A DNA stretch of 64,000 bases from DSYU01 sp963827605 (GTDB lineage Bacteria; Chloroflexota; Anaerolineae; Anaerolineales; Anaerolineaceae): NCBI GenBank assembly GCA_963827605.1, contig CAWHBK010000001.1:1-64000 (forward strand), read 5' to 3'. The position numbers and the translations under genes are program-made. Position 1 is the first letter of the stretch. The number at the start of each line of letters is the position of its first letter. Shown here in pieces: positions 8,989-18,103 of this stretch. Below the pieces are notes generated by a model. The model searched no databases. It was not told where the DNA came from and worked only from the letters and a program-made list of their open reading frames with translations.

Positions 8989-11730
8989 TTACAGCAGACC
9001 GATCTGGTGCGCGACGGCCACGGCCTGAGCGCGGTTGTTTACCTGTAGTTTCGAATAGATCGCTTTGATATAGAACCGGACGGTATTCACAGAGATCACG
9101 AGCTTTTCCGCGATCTGTTCATACTTCAGACCTTGTGCAATCAGGATCAGCACTTCCATTTCTCTTTCCGACAAAGACTCCAGCACATCTGGCTGATTCG
9201 CAATAGAATCGGGGTCAATCATACGAGGGGGTGTTGCCGCAGCCACACTTCCAGCATCTCCACCACTGGATAAAAAGCAGTCGAGAAGATGCTCCGCATA
9301 ATCGCGGTACTGTATTCGTGCAAGACTGTTCCGCAGCAGAGGAACAATCTCCGGTCCTTCATCCAGGAAAGTGCGGATATAGCCTCCGGACTCTGCCCGA
9401 TCTACTGCGCAAGCTACGTCAGTCAAAGCTGCGGAACGTTCTCCCAATATCGCATACATCTGGGCGCGCAGCAGCAGTGCCGGGAGCAAGGTGCTCACCC
9501 GGCCGCCTTTTTGTATAGCATCGATGAGCTTGCTGGCTAACTGAACTCCCCAGGGTAGTTCGTCTATCCGGTGTTCTTGCAGCGCTTCAAAGAGCATCCA
9601 GCGCAGGTAAGCCAGGTAACACAACTCCGATTGGGGGACGATGGAACTGTGCCAATCGATCCTGAGATTATCGAGGATTGCTTTTACGGAACCAAGATTT
9701 TTATGGAAAAGATCAACGCGCACCTGCTGAGCCAAATATTCTGGTTTCAACCAGGCGGGGATACCCAGGGGGATCCGTTCCGCCGCTTTCTGAATTTCAA
9801 CCGCCGCGGCAGGCAGGTCGCCTTCGGCCATGCTCAAGCATGAGCGGAGAATGTAGGCGAATACTGTGCCCGCATTGTGGCCACCCTGTTGGCTTAACTG
9901 AAGTGCCTGCTGATAGTAGCTACGCGCCTGGTCTAAGTGGTTCCACTCATAACAGACCATTCCGAGCGCGCCGTAGATCGATCCGGCCACCGGTGGCAGG
10001 CTCTCACCAGAAATGCGAATGCGGTCAATCACCTGAGCAGCAACTTCTTCAGCAAAATGCAGCTCGCCGTGTTGAATTGCCATCAGCGTGAGGGCGTTGG
10101 CTGACAACATTTCAGGAAGCGGTTTCTCCGCAATTCGACTGTGGTAGATGGCTTTCTGGTAAGCATCCACCAGCCCTGGATAATTATCCAGGATCCGATA
10201 CGCGCCGCCCAATCCCAGGTAAGCGATTCCTTGAATATAGTGATCATCGGGCCGGACTTCCTGCAGGGCCTGCTGCGCCATTACAATACTTTCAGGGGCG
10301 TTCCCCTGAACGTTCAGCAGGGTCGATTTGATTGCGAACCATTCGGATCGAAGTGTGTCGATATCCTGAAGAGTGGAACAATTGGCCAGCGCATCCGGTT
10401 GGGTGATCTGTTCCGATTGCTTTAGATATTGTTCCACGAGGTGGTAATTCCCACTCAATAAATACATTCCGGCCAGGGCAATACTGGCGCGCGGACTTTT
10501 GTGATTCCACTCGGTTGGGATGCTCTGAAACCATCGTTCAACTGTTTTGACATACCCTTGCATCACAATGCTCATCGCGTGTTGTTCCATCAGCTCCACG
10601 GCCTGCTGGAAATCTTCCGCTACTAACGCATGCTCGATGGCTTCTGTGATCATCCCCTCCCCGGCATACCATTGGCTGGCCCGCCGGTGGAGCGGCTGGA
10701 TCGCTTCGGTGAGGTCCCGTTTTAGCATTGTGCGCAGCAAATCAGCGAACAAATGATGATAGCGGTACCATCGCTGCTCATTATCTAATGGAACGAGGAA
10801 CAGGTTGGCATGCAGCAGCCGTTCGAGCATCTCTCTACTATCGCAGCGGCCGGTCACGGCGTCACACAAATCGCCATTCAGCTTTTCAAGGATGGAAGTT
10901 TTCAACAGAAATGCCCGAACTTCCTCGCTCTGGCGGTAAAGGACTTCTTCCGTCAAATAACTGAGGATGTGCCGTTGATTACCACGGATGCTGGCAATGA
11001 AACGGGAAGGGTCGTTCTGTCCATGTAAGGATAACCCGGCAAGCTGCAATCCTGCGATCCACCCTTCCGTGCGATTCTCTAGATTGATCCGGTCTGCTTC
11101 AGAAAGGGGCAGGTTCATCACTTCTTTGTAGAACTGGCTGATTTCATCCGTAGAAAAACGCAAGTCAGCGGAGCGAACTTCAGTCAGCATGTTGTTCGCG
11201 CGCAGTCGGGCCAGAGGGAGTAAAGGATCTTCTCGCGTTATCAAAACGAGGTGAAGCTGGCGGGGATGGTTGACGATGATCTTTTCCAGGACTTTCAAAA
11301 TATGGGGATCTTGAATGACCTGAAAATCATCCAGCACGAACACGAAATTGCCATCTATACCTGAAACATCATTGATGAGGGCTGAGGCAATTGTTTCGGC
11401 GGGGGGAAGCTGTTCCTTGTCGAGGAAATATTCGATCTCCTTGCCAAGCCGGGCATCGACCTGCTGTAATCCAGCGATGATATAGGTGAAAAAGCGCCCG
11501 GGATCGTCATCAGCAGGATCCAATGAGAGCCAGATGACCGGCAAATCCAGCTGATCTGCCCAGGCATTCACGCAGGTCGTTTTCCCGAAACCTGCCGGCG
11601 CAGATACGAGCGTTAGCAAATGCTCACTTTCAAGCGCGTTATTCATGCGTTGAATCAGGTGATCCCGTTGTATTCGTTTTTGCGGTATTCCAGGCCGGTG
11701 GAATTTTATCGTCAACAAGTTTTTTTTCAT
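8989..11730 (-). CDS. MalT-like STAND transcriptional regulator with LuxR domain
   Basis: This regulator of about 913 residues starts in a MalT-like way (LLTIKFHRPG), followed by Walker A in SAPAGFGKTT (about 43-52), the WLSLDPADDD region and a Walker B-like FVLDDFQ. A long TPR-like helical sensor region follows. The C-terminal LuxR helix-turn-helix reads LSEREMEVLILIAQGL, then NTVRFYIKAIYSKL. MalT-type proteins bind a ligand and ATP, oligomerise and activate promoters. A GTG 78 bases upstream (11808) could extend the protein by 26 residues, but the family N terminus fits the ATG at 11730. Neither has a strong ribosome site. Identical promoter modules flank the gene on both sides. Confidence 0.9.
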   Translation of the reverse strand: MKKNLLTIKFHRPGIPQKRIQRDHLIQRMNNALESEHLLTLVSAPAGFGKTTCVNAWADQLDLPVIWLSLDPADDDPGRFFTYIIAGLQQVDARLGKEIEYFLDKEQLPPAETIASALINDVSGIDGNFVFVLDDFQVIQDPHILKVLEKIIVNHPRQLHLVLITREDPLLPLARLRANNMLTEVRSADLRFSTDEISQFYKEVMNLPLSEADRINLENRTEGWIAGLQLAGLSLHGQNDPSRFIASIRGNQRHILSYLTEEVLYRQSEEVRAFLLKTSILEKLNGDLCDAVTGRCDSREMLERLLHANLFLVPLDNEQRWYRYHHLFADLLRTMLKRDLTEAIQPLHRRASQWYAGEGMITEAIEHALVAEDFQQAVELMEQHAMSIVMQGYVKTVERWFQSIPTEWNHKSPRASIALAGMYLLSGNYHLVEQYLKQSEQITQPDALANCSTLQDIDTLRSEWFAIKSTLLNVQGNAPESIVMAQQALQEVRPDDHYIQGIAYLGLGGAYRILDNYPGLVDAYQKAIYHSRIAEKPLPEMLSANALTLMAIQHGELHFAEEVAAQVIDRIRISGESLPPVAGSIYGALGMVCYEWNHLDQARSYYQQALQLSQQGGHNAGTVFAYILRSCLSMAEGDLPAAAVEIQKAAERIPLGIPAWLKPEYLAQQVRVDLFHKNLGSVKAILDNLRIDWHSSIVPQSELCYLAYLRWMLFEALQEHRIDELPWGVQLASKLIDAIQKGGRVSTLLPALLLRAQMYAILGERSAALTDVACAVDRAESGGYIRTFLDEGPEIVPLLRNSLARIQYRDYAEHLLDCFLSSGGDAGSVAAATPPRMIDPDSIANQPDVLESLSEREMEVLILIAQGLKYEQIAEKLVISVNTVRFYIKAIYSKLQVNNRAQAVAVAHQIGLL

Positions 11731-12066
11731 GTCAAAGTGAAAAATTTTCTTCGGTACTGCCCTACTCCCTTTTACAGAGGAGAACCGATTATGCTGCTCG
11801 TCTGACACTCATCATCTTCATTATGAACCCATTTCTCTGTTCGCGCAATTACACCTAACGTCGAACCGCTATGGTCAACACAAAATTCGTCGGGGATATG
11901 GTCTACCTCGCGCCAGAGTATCCGCTTGTGTCGCTTACTCCTCCTTCCGAGGTTTGGAGAGGGTAATTGCACCGTCGCTCCCTTGCGCCAAGCCTTTCGG
12001 CGGTTCGTGCAGTGGCCATATAGCCACGACAAAATCGCCGGCCACGCCTGCTAATTTTTCCAAAAT

Positions 12067-12144
12067 CTACATCTTTTTTTCGCACGAACTACATATTCAT
12101 GTGAAGGTTTCTAATACCAGCTTTGTTATCCTGTGATTGTAATC
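12067..12144 (+). promoter_or_regulatory. MalT-like regulator promoter module, copy B
   Basis: This is the inverted counterpart of 8856-8933, of the same 78-base length. Block identities are CTACATC, CGCACGA plus ACTACATATTCATGTGA, CCAGC, GTTATCCT and GTAATC, at identical spacing. It points at the small-protein gene starting at 12172, with GTAATC ending 27 bases before its ATG. The spacers have diverged while the blocks are kept, which argues for selection on binding sites. The rest of the 11809-12171 gap shows no gene. Confidence 0.78.
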
Positions 12145-12171
12145 AACAAAGACAAGCTATGACAGGGAACT

Positions 12172-12393
12172 ATGATTGACGATATTCACACCTACACAAT
12201 CAAAGTTAACGGATATGTGGATCAGGATGATATCAACGCTGCCAGCCCGGTGAAACTAAGCGTAGATTGGGCCAATGAAAGCGCGACAAATTTATCGGCC
12301 TGTACCGATCAATCCGGGTTGATCGGACTCATACGATATCTGCACAGCATGGGCTTTGTCCTGATTTCTGTCCAGGTAAATGAAATGTCCTAG
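12172..12393 (+). CDS. small family protein (copy 1), 73 aa
   Basis: This is one of five related small proteins in the window. It starts with IHTYTIKVNGYVDQDDINAA and ends with QSGLIGLIRYLHSMGFVLIS followed by VQV. The shared pattern is an N-terminal beta-strand-like segment, a polar middle and a C-terminal DQxxLxxLLxxIxxLGLxLISV motif. It has no signal peptide, membrane helix or Cys pair. AGGGA precedes the ATG. It is the first gene of the cluster under promoter module B, 35 bases before a flavodoxin gene. The family is common as hypothetical proteins; its function is unknown. A regulatory or protein-binding role is a guess from its size and position. Confidence 0.75.
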   Translation: MIDDIHTYTIKVNGYVDQDDINAASPVKLSVDWANESATNLSACTDQSGLIGLIRYLHSMGFVLISVQVNEMS

Positions 12394-12428
12394 CAACTTG
12401 ATCCGCTCGTTGTTTTAAGGAGATCACC

Positions 12429-13109
12429 ATGTCAAAAAAAATCACCCGGCGTCAATTTCTCACATATACTGCCGGAGGCATCGGTGCCGCCGTATTGACC
12501 TTGGGCACGATTGCCTTCCGCCCCCCTGTTTTAGGCTACTATAGAAAGCTCGCTGCCGCCCGGAATCCGGCGAATCCAGCCGTGCTTGTCACATATGCTT
12601 CCAGAGCAGGCTCGACAATGGAAATTGCCCGGGCGATTGCAATTGAACTGGAAAAACGCGGTTTCACCGTCGATATCAGCCCCGTCAAACGGGTAACGGA
12701 TTTGAAAGGCTACCGCTATGTGGTGATTGGCAGCGCGATTCGGATGTCTGCGCCGCTGCCCGAAGTTATCGAGTTTATCGAGCAAAATCGCGACACGCTC
12801 TGCTCGATACCTACAGCATTCTTTGCCGTCTATCTCATGAATTTTGCAAGCGATGAGGCCAGCAGCAAAGCGCGACTTGCTTACCTGGATCCGATTCGAA
12901 ATCTTCTATCCTTACAGCACGAAGCCTTTTTTACCGGTGTTTTTGACCCGGCGAAGGTGTCATTTATCGAGGGTTTGATGGGAAAAATGTTGCAGTCACC
13001 CGTCGGCGACTTCCGCGATTGGGATGCGATTTCAAATTGGGGACAGTCGGTCTTCCTCCGTTGGGGAGCAGTGTTTCATCTAAAGTCGATAGAAGAGGGA
13101 AAATGGTAA
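12429..13109 (+). CDS. flavodoxin-domain protein with Tat-type signal (HemG-like)
   Basis: The 226-residue protein begins with a twin-arginine motif, TRRQFLTYTAGGIGAAVL, and then a flavodoxin_5 domain: VLVTYASRAGSTMEIARAIA (FMN phosphate loop) and VVIGSAIRMSAPLPEVIEF. That domain is shared with menaquinone-dependent protoporphyrinogen oxidase (HemG), normally a cytoplasmic-face enzyme of about 180 residues. Here the extra N terminus predicts export or membrane anchoring. A possible role is quinone-linked electron transfer outside the cytoplasm. AAGGAGATCACC precedes the ATG. Its last bases overlap the next gene. The signal-plus-flavodoxin combination is unusual but occurs in Chloroflexota, as far as I recall. 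Confidence 0.85.
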   Translation: MSKKITRRQFLTYTAGGIGAAVLTLGTIAFRPPVLGYYRKLAAARNPANPAVLVTYASRAGSTMEIARAIAIELEKRGFTVDISPVKRVTDLKGYRYVVIGSAIRMSAPLPEVIEFIEQNRDTLCSIPTAFFAVYLMNFASDEASSKARLAYLDPIRNLLSLQHEAFFTGVFDPAKVSFIEGLMGKMLQSPVGDFRDWDAISNWGQSVFLRWGAVFHLKSIEEGKW

Positions 13110-13933
13110 GTATTCGAAACATCCTTTTCATCATTGCTGGCCTTTTGATCGTGATTGGCTTGCTGGGCTGGCTGGGATTGCAAATCCAGCCAAAGCCCTT
13201 CCCCTCATTTCCAGAGCACACACAGCCTTTGAAAACTGTGCTACTGCCTGGCGGGCTCCCTGCGCCAGTGGAGCGTTTCTACAAAATTGTTTATGGAGAG
13301 GAGATCCCGGTGATTGAGACGGTCGTCATTCAAGGGCGAGGAGTTCTCAAACCATTCATGAATATCCCCATACCGGCGCGGTTTGTTTTCGTACATAAAG
13401 CCGGCAAGAATTACCGCCATTATTTTGAAGCCACGATGTTTGGAATCCCCTTTTTGAAGGTGAACGAGGGGTATATCGACGGTGCGAGCTTCTTTGAAAG
13501 TCCAATGGCGAGTTATGCCAACGATCCGAACAGCAACCAGGCCGCAAACCTGACCATTTGGGCGGAGGCAATCTGGTTCCCTGCCCTTTGGGTGACAGAT
13601 CCACGCGCCCATTGGGAGCCCGTGGACGAGCACACAGCCCTCCTGTATGTGCCATTTGAAGCGGGTGAAGAGAACTTCCTGGTACGGTTCAACCTTCAGA
13701 CAGGTTTGATCGATGTGATGGAAACGATGCGCTACCGCGACACTGTGGAAGGCCAGCCGAAAATCCTGTGGATTCTTCGCAATGAGCTCAAACAAGCGGT
13801 GGCAGAGAGCGATGTCCGTTCGATTGGATCGGCGATGTGGCTGGATCAGGGTTCGCCCTGGGCTTACTTCGTTGTGGAAGAGTTAATCTTCAACGTAGAT
13901 GTAAGCACGTATATCCGCCAGCGCGGTTATTGA
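13103..13933 (+). CDS. DUF6544-like membrane-anchored protein
   Basis: This 276-residue protein has one N-terminal helix (NILFIIAGLLIVIGLLGWLG), so most of it should lie outside the membrane. The body contains VVIQGRGVLKPF, ARFVFVHKAGKNYRHYFEAT and IWFPALWV. Order and spacing resemble DUF6544 proteins, an uncharacterised, possibly lipid-binding fold. The start is set at 13103 by GAGGGAAA and by a seven-base overlap with the flavodoxin stop, indicating translational coupling. Coupling to a Tat-signal flavodoxin suggests they act together at the membrane. The family assignment is from memory of the pattern and is moderately sure. Confidence 0.7.
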   Translation: MVSIRNILFIIAGLLIVIGLLGWLGLQIQPKPFPSFPEHTQPLKTVLLPGGLPAPVERFYKIVYGEEIPVIETVVIQGRGVLKPFMNIPIPARFVFVHKAGKNYRHYFEATMFGIPFLKVNEGYIDGASFFESPMASYANDPNSNQAANLTIWAEAIWFPALWVTDPRAHWEPVDEHTALLYVPFEAGEENFLVRFNLQTGLIDVMETMRYRDTVEGQPKILWILRNELKQAVAESDVRSIGSAMWLDQGSPWAYFVVEELIFNVDVSTYIRQRGY

Positions 13934-13978
13934 GGCTGGGTGGCAGGAGAACTTAATTGTTGTGAGGGAAACATAGCA

Positions 13979-14221
13979 ATGACCAGCGGAAATGAAATAT
14001 TAATATCAATCCTGTTGTCCAATGCGATTCTTATGGGTATAGTCGCCATAATCGCTTCTACCATTTTCCTTCTCAAGAAAGGCAATCAATATAACAAACA
14101 CATGAGAATATTGATGATCGCGATGTTAATCATCGCTTTCGTATTTAGCCTGTATTTGCTGCATATGGCTTTCGTATTCGGCAATCCACATCCATCCGCT
14201 TCACCTGTACCGCTTTCGTGA
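13979..14221 (+). CDS. small two-helix membrane protein, 80 aa
   Basis: The start at 13979 has GAGGGAAA upstream. An alternative GTG at 13940 adds 13 polar residues and is less likely. The protein has two hydrophobic helices, about residues 8-32 (ILLSNAILMGIVAIIASTIF) and 41-66 (MRILMIAMLIIAFVFSLYLL), joined by a basic loop, and a short Pro/Ser-rich tail. No family is recognised. It sits between the DUF6544-like gene and the HEXXH gene in the cluster downstream of promoter module B. Confidence 0.65.
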   Translation: MTSGNEILISILLSNAILMGIVAIIASTIFLLKKGNQYNKHMRILMIAMLIIAFVFSLYLLHMAFVFGNPHPSASPVPLS

Positions 14222-14230
14222 GCCTGAATT

Positions 14231-15433
14231 ATGAAACGAAAAAAGATTGGCTGCTTGCGCTTTTTGCTGTTTGGCTTCTCTACACTGATAATCCTCTTCC
14301 TGATCGCAATCGGTCTTGTGACCTGGGATAATACTCACTTGCCTGAACGTTCCGAAGTCCTGGAGAGGCTTTCGCAACAGGAAAAGGCACGTCTCATTGA
14401 GTCCCAGCACCTGCGCCAAACGATCGGGAATGAGGTGCTGCCCGGGTGGGGCCAGGCTGAGATCCCGGTTATTCTTTATAATGAATCGTATGCCTTCCTG
14501 GTGGGTGTCAGCAGCCCACCTCCCGATGGCTGGGTGACGGTGCGCAAGAGCGAACAGCTCGGCGCAGTCTGGGAAATCGTCCCGGGGGATGATTTTCAGG
14601 GCAAGCCATACTATCGCCAGGCTCTCTCATCTGGGGTTACGCCACAAGCTTTCACGGTCAAAATTGGGGAAACTTATGCGGCCACGCTGACAACCTTTGA
14701 ATATTATCCCATTCTCATGCGCAAGCTAATCCGCAACGAGCTGCCCGGATTCTTAGGGCCAGTATTCCCATACCGCATCGCGACCGGCCTGCTGGTAGAT
14801 AGCTCGGACCAATATGTCACACTCATCCTGCATGAAGCCGCTCACGCCTACCAGGGTAGTTCAGCGCCAGAACAGCTGGTGGCCGGAGAACAGGCCAACC
14901 ACGATCTTGAGCAGGCGTACCCCTGGGAGGATGGTAGCCTGCGCGAGGATTGGCAGGCTGAACTGGATGTGCTGGCACGCGCGCTGCGGGCAGAGACAGC
15001 GGAACAAACCCGCTCACAGGCCCAAGATTTTCTCCAAATCCGCCATTCCCGGCGGCAGTCGGCCGGGTTGAGCGCAGATCTAGTGGCGTTTGAGCGCCAC
15101 CGCGAATGGGTGGAAGGGATCGGCCGTTATGCCGAGATCAGTGTGTACCAACTGGCTCAAGAGAGAAATGGTTATATACCGATTGAAGAGATTTTCAACG
15201 ACCCCGGTTTTCACCGTTACGAAAAGTTTGATCAGCGCTGGACGCGTGAGGTAGATCAGATGAAGCGTATGGCGAGTGACGGGAGCGAACGGCGGTTTTA
15301 TTATTCAGGCATGGCTCAGGCCATGCTGCTGGACCGACTGGATCCTGATTGGAAATCCCGGCTGTTTGAGCCAGGGGTATGGCTGGAAGACCTGCTTGCA
15401 GAAGCATTGTCGACTGTCAGTGAAACAAAGTGA
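14231..15433 (+). CDS. putative membrane-anchored zinc peptidase (HEXXH)
   Basis: The protein has 400 residues. After an N-terminal helix (about 9-31) comes an extracytoplasmic domain with LILHEAAHAYQG, a HEXXH zinc site at residues 201-205. A later EWVEGIGRYAE (E295) is placed like the third ligand of gluzincin-type metalloproteases. No close named family is recognised. The start lies 9 bases after the previous stop, with only a weak ribosome site, so it is probably co-transcribed with the upstream genes. The ligand assignment is inference from motif spacing. Confidence 0.65.
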   Translation: MKRKKIGCLRFLLFGFSTLIILFLIAIGLVTWDNTHLPERSEVLERLSQQEKARLIESQHLRQTIGNEVLPGWGQAEIPVILYNESYAFLVGVSSPPPDGWVTVRKSEQLGAVWEIVPGDDFQGKPYYRQALSSGVTPQAFTVKIGETYAATLTTFEYYPILMRKLIRNELPGFLGPVFPYRIATGLLVDSSDQYVTLILHEAAHAYQGSSAPEQLVAGEQANHDLEQAYPWEDGSLREDWQAELDVLARALRAETAEQTRSQAQDFLQIRHSRRQSAGLSADLVAFERHREWVEGIGRYAEISVYQLAQERNGYIPIEEIFNDPGFHRYEKFDQRWTREVDQMKRMASDGSERRFYYSGMAQAMLLDRLDPDWKSRLFEPGVWLEDLLAEALSTVSETK

Positions 15434-15497
15434 AACCAACCGAGAAGAGAAAATGAGCAGGCCCAGGATTTGCGGGCGACCTCTAAGGAGTGAGAGA

Positions 15498-15626
15498 ATG
15501 GGCACGAACCAAAACACACAAAGAATTCAGATTTTCCTGGCGCTGGCCTTCGGGATCCCCTGGGCAGCCGTCTTGTTTCTGGGTCCAATTGAAGCGTTTG
15601 GCTGGCGCGACCTGGCCTTACCATGA
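15498..15626 (+). pseudogene. membrane protein N-terminal fragment (CPBP-like)
   Basis: From ATG 15498 the frame reads about 42 residues, including IQIFLALAFGIPWAAVLFLG, the usual first helix of CPBP proteases, and ends early at TGA 15624-15626. Nothing of the catalytic region follows before the M23 gene. It is a truncated remnant; a functional microprotein is possible but unsupported. Confidence 0.4.
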
Positions 15627-15744
15627 CTACTATATTTTCGCGTTGGGCAGCGGTTGCGAATGCGCAATTCATCGGGATATGATTTCCAATGGATGGGTTA
15701 CAGTAAAATCAATGACTAGACATGACAAAAGCGAGGATTTAACG

Positions 15745-16425
15745 ATGGTTACCCCAGTCGTTGTTGACTTCCCTCTCAGGGGCGAATGGATTACCCCCAA
15801 CACTCCTGGCACAAAAGTCCCGAGCCACGGGACCGACTTGTTTGGCGAGAGATACGCTTACGATTTCGTCGGCGTCGATCCAAAAAGTCGAAGCACGCGT
15901 TTCTATCGGCCTAACCCGCTCCATTACCTCATCCTCGGCGTACGGTTGCAGGATTGTTTTGGTTGGGGTCAGCCCATCTTCTCTGCTACGCCCGGGATCG
16001 TGATTCGGGCTGAGGATGGCTGGCCGGAGCGGAATCCCGTCCACCTCGCCAGGGACTTGCCCGTCCTCTTCGAGAATGCCAGGTCGGTCAATTTAAAACA
16101 GGCGGTAGATCTCCGATCCCTTTCTGGTAACTTCATGATCATTGAAAGCAGCGACGGGTACATTGTCTATGCCCATGCTCAAACCGGCTCAATTCGAGTT
16201 TCTCCGGGCGACAAAGTCATTCCAGGCCAGTGGCTGGCGAATGTTGGTCATTCTGGCAATTCGACAGCCCCACACTTACACTTCCATATAATGGATCATC
16301 ATGATCCCTGGAAAGCGCAAGGCATTCCCTGCTGTTTTCGCGATTATGAAGTCTTTCATAAAGGCGTCTGGCGCCTGGCGCAGAATGGCATTCCTAAGGC
16401 AACAGACAGGATTCGCAAACGGTGA
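15745..16425 (+). CDS. M23-family peptidase (LytM-like)
   Basis: This 226-residue protein carries the M23 metallopeptidase signature. VPSHGTDLFGERYAYDF supplies the first His/Asp ligands (H28, D31) and APHLHFHIMD the HxH ligand pair. YIVYAHAQTG and VIPGQWLANVGHSGNS are the usual flanking motifs. M23 enzymes cut peptide cross-bridges of peptidoglycan or other glycine-rich peptides. The ATG at 15745 has GCGAGGATTTAACG upstream; longer starts reach back into the decayed CPBP fragment and lack a ribosome site. There is no clear signal peptide with this start, so localisation is uncertain. Confidence 0.82.
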   Translation: MVTPVVVDFPLRGEWITPNTPGTKVPSHGTDLFGERYAYDFVGVDPKSRSTRFYRPNPLHYLILGVRLQDCFGWGQPIFSATPGIVIRAEDGWPERNPVHLARDLPVLFENARSVNLKQAVDLRSLSGNFMIIESSDGYIVYAHAQTGSIRVSPGDKVIPGQWLANVGHSGNSTAPHLHFHIMDHHDPWKAQGIPCCFRDYEVFHKGVWRLAQNGIPKATDRIRKR

Positions 16426-16641
16426 AGTATATAGCCAAATTTAGCCATGGTTTAGGATCGGTAATCAATTCGTGTCGTAACAGCTGGAACAGGGAACTGG
16501 CTAGCTGGCGCGCCTCGGACTGAAACGGCGAAATAAATAGGCTGCCTTTTGCTCCAGAAAATTCAGCTGTTCGGCGATTGAATTGTTAAAAATGCAAAAC
16601 TACTGCTTTACCCGACTACACGCTAAATAAGGATAAATAAG

Positions 16642-17252
16642 ATGGTCACCTATACTCCCACTGCTATTCAAGGTTCCGTACCTGGTAACTTCCACCAAGT
16701 CTTTCAGTGGAAGTTATCTGACGTTCCTTCTTGGGTAACCAAGATCCAAATTCTGTCGGTTTTTCTGTTTTTCCTCAGTGGAATCCCCTTGATGGTCCAT
16801 GCCCTGTGGAATGGTAAATCCACAGGAAGCTTTACGCTTGACTTCCAGGAAATCGGAATATGTTTCGCCGCTTCGCCTCCTGGCCTGCAATGATCGTCCT
16901 GCATGAGCTGGTGCATGGGCTTACCATGCGCATATTTGGGACTCGGCCTCAATACGGAGTACGGCTCAAGCAGCTTTTGTTTTATGCAACCGCGCCAGGG
17001 TACGGGTTCCGGCGTAATGCTTACATTATCGTCGCGCTGGCGCCCCTGGTATTGTTGAGTGTTCTCGCGATCCTGGGAATGTCCATCCTTCAGGGAACCG
17101 CTTGGGCCATGCTGCTTGCCTTTTGCGCGGCCTTCAATATTGGCGGGGCCGCTGGCGATTTAGCGATCGTCCGTATGGTCTTGCGCTATTCCGAGAAGGC
17201 CTATATTGTTGACGAACAGGATGGCTTCCGGGTGCTGATGCGGGCTGAATAA
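16642..17252 (+). pseudogene. DUF3267-like zincin membrane protein, frameshifted
   Basis: Two overlapping frames make one protein of about 200 residues. The first (from ATG 16642, after AAGGATAAATAAG) encodes an N-terminal segment and one helix. The second, entered near 16865, encodes AMIVLHELVHGLTMRIF, a HEXXH zinc site in a helix, then two or three more helices and a polar tail. This resembles DUF3267 putative zincin peptidases. A single indel near 16860-16890 separates the parts; both retain coding character, so it is either a recent mutation or a sequence error. About 200 bases upstream (16426-16641) show no gene. Confidence 0.7.
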
Positions 17253-17398
17253 TTGCCCTTCTATGTAGCAAATTTTTGAGCCCTACTTCCTGCGCAGTGT
17301 GGTGAATGGCACGTTGAACGCGATTGAGAAGGAAAATCACCCGACCACCCTGCCAGATGCGTGGGGAGCACAAAAGAGAAAGAATAGGGAGAAATCAC

Positions 17399-17962
17399 AT
17401 GAAACCAGACATCGCTTATCCAAAATTAGAAACGGCTCGCCTGGTGCTTAGGGCTTTGCATATGGATGATGCTGATTTTATCTTCAAAGAATGGAGTGAC
17501 CCGACAGTTACTTTTTTCATGCGCGATGAAGAACCTCTTCAAACGCGAGAGCAGGCTGAAGAATTTCTAAGGTCCTTTCAAACACCAGAAAAGAATCCCT
17601 CCTCAAAATGGTGGGGGATTGAACGAAAGGCGGATGGTCACCTGATTGGTACATGCGGGTACTTCCGGTGGGATTGGCAGCACCACCGCGCAGAGATTGG
17701 CTACGATCTGTGCCCGGATGCCTGGGGCCAGGGTTTGATGCCAGAAGCCTTACGGGCGCTCGTTCGATATGGGTTTGATGAAATGGATTTAAACCGTATC
17801 GAAGCTACGACCCATATCGAGAATCAGCGTTCGCAACATGTATTGAGGAAGCTCGGATTTCAAAGGGAAGGCTTGTTGCGTGAGTATTACTACCGGGATG
17901 GTATTTACAACGATCAAGTACAATTTTCGCTTCTAAAAAGAGAATGGCTGTTATTGCGATGA
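17399..17962 (+). CDS. GNAT acetyltransferase, RimJ/RimL-like
   Basis: The 187-residue protein opens with LETARLVLRALHMDDADFIF, the usual RimJ/RimL start. It has GWQ-type AcCoA-binding features in EIGYDLCPDAWGQGLMPEAL, then NRIEATTHIENQRSQHVLRK and LGFQREGLLREYYYRDG. The family N-acetylates ribosomal protein termini, amino sugars, antibiotics or small amines; the substrate cannot be read from sequence. The start at 17399 has AGGGAGAAATCAC upstream. It stands alone, with about 145 empty bases before it. Confidence 0.88.
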   Translation: MKPDIAYPKLETARLVLRALHMDDADFIFKEWSDPTVTFFMRDEEPLQTREQAEEFLRSFQTPEKNPSSKWWGIERKADGHLIGTCGYFRWDWQHHRAEIGYDLCPDAWGQGLMPEALRALVRYGFDEMDLNRIEATTHIENQRSQHVLRKLGFQREGLLREYYYRDGIYNDQVQFSLLKREWLLLR

Positions 17963-18103
17963 GGAGAGGAACAAGGCTTGCTTTTCCGGACCTACCCCCA
18001 AAAACCGATCCAGAAGACAAATGTTATGGGAATTTACTTTTCATTCTAACTCAAGGACTGCACCTAGCACCTTACGCACCTTGTGAGCCAGTCAGATTAG
18101 GGC

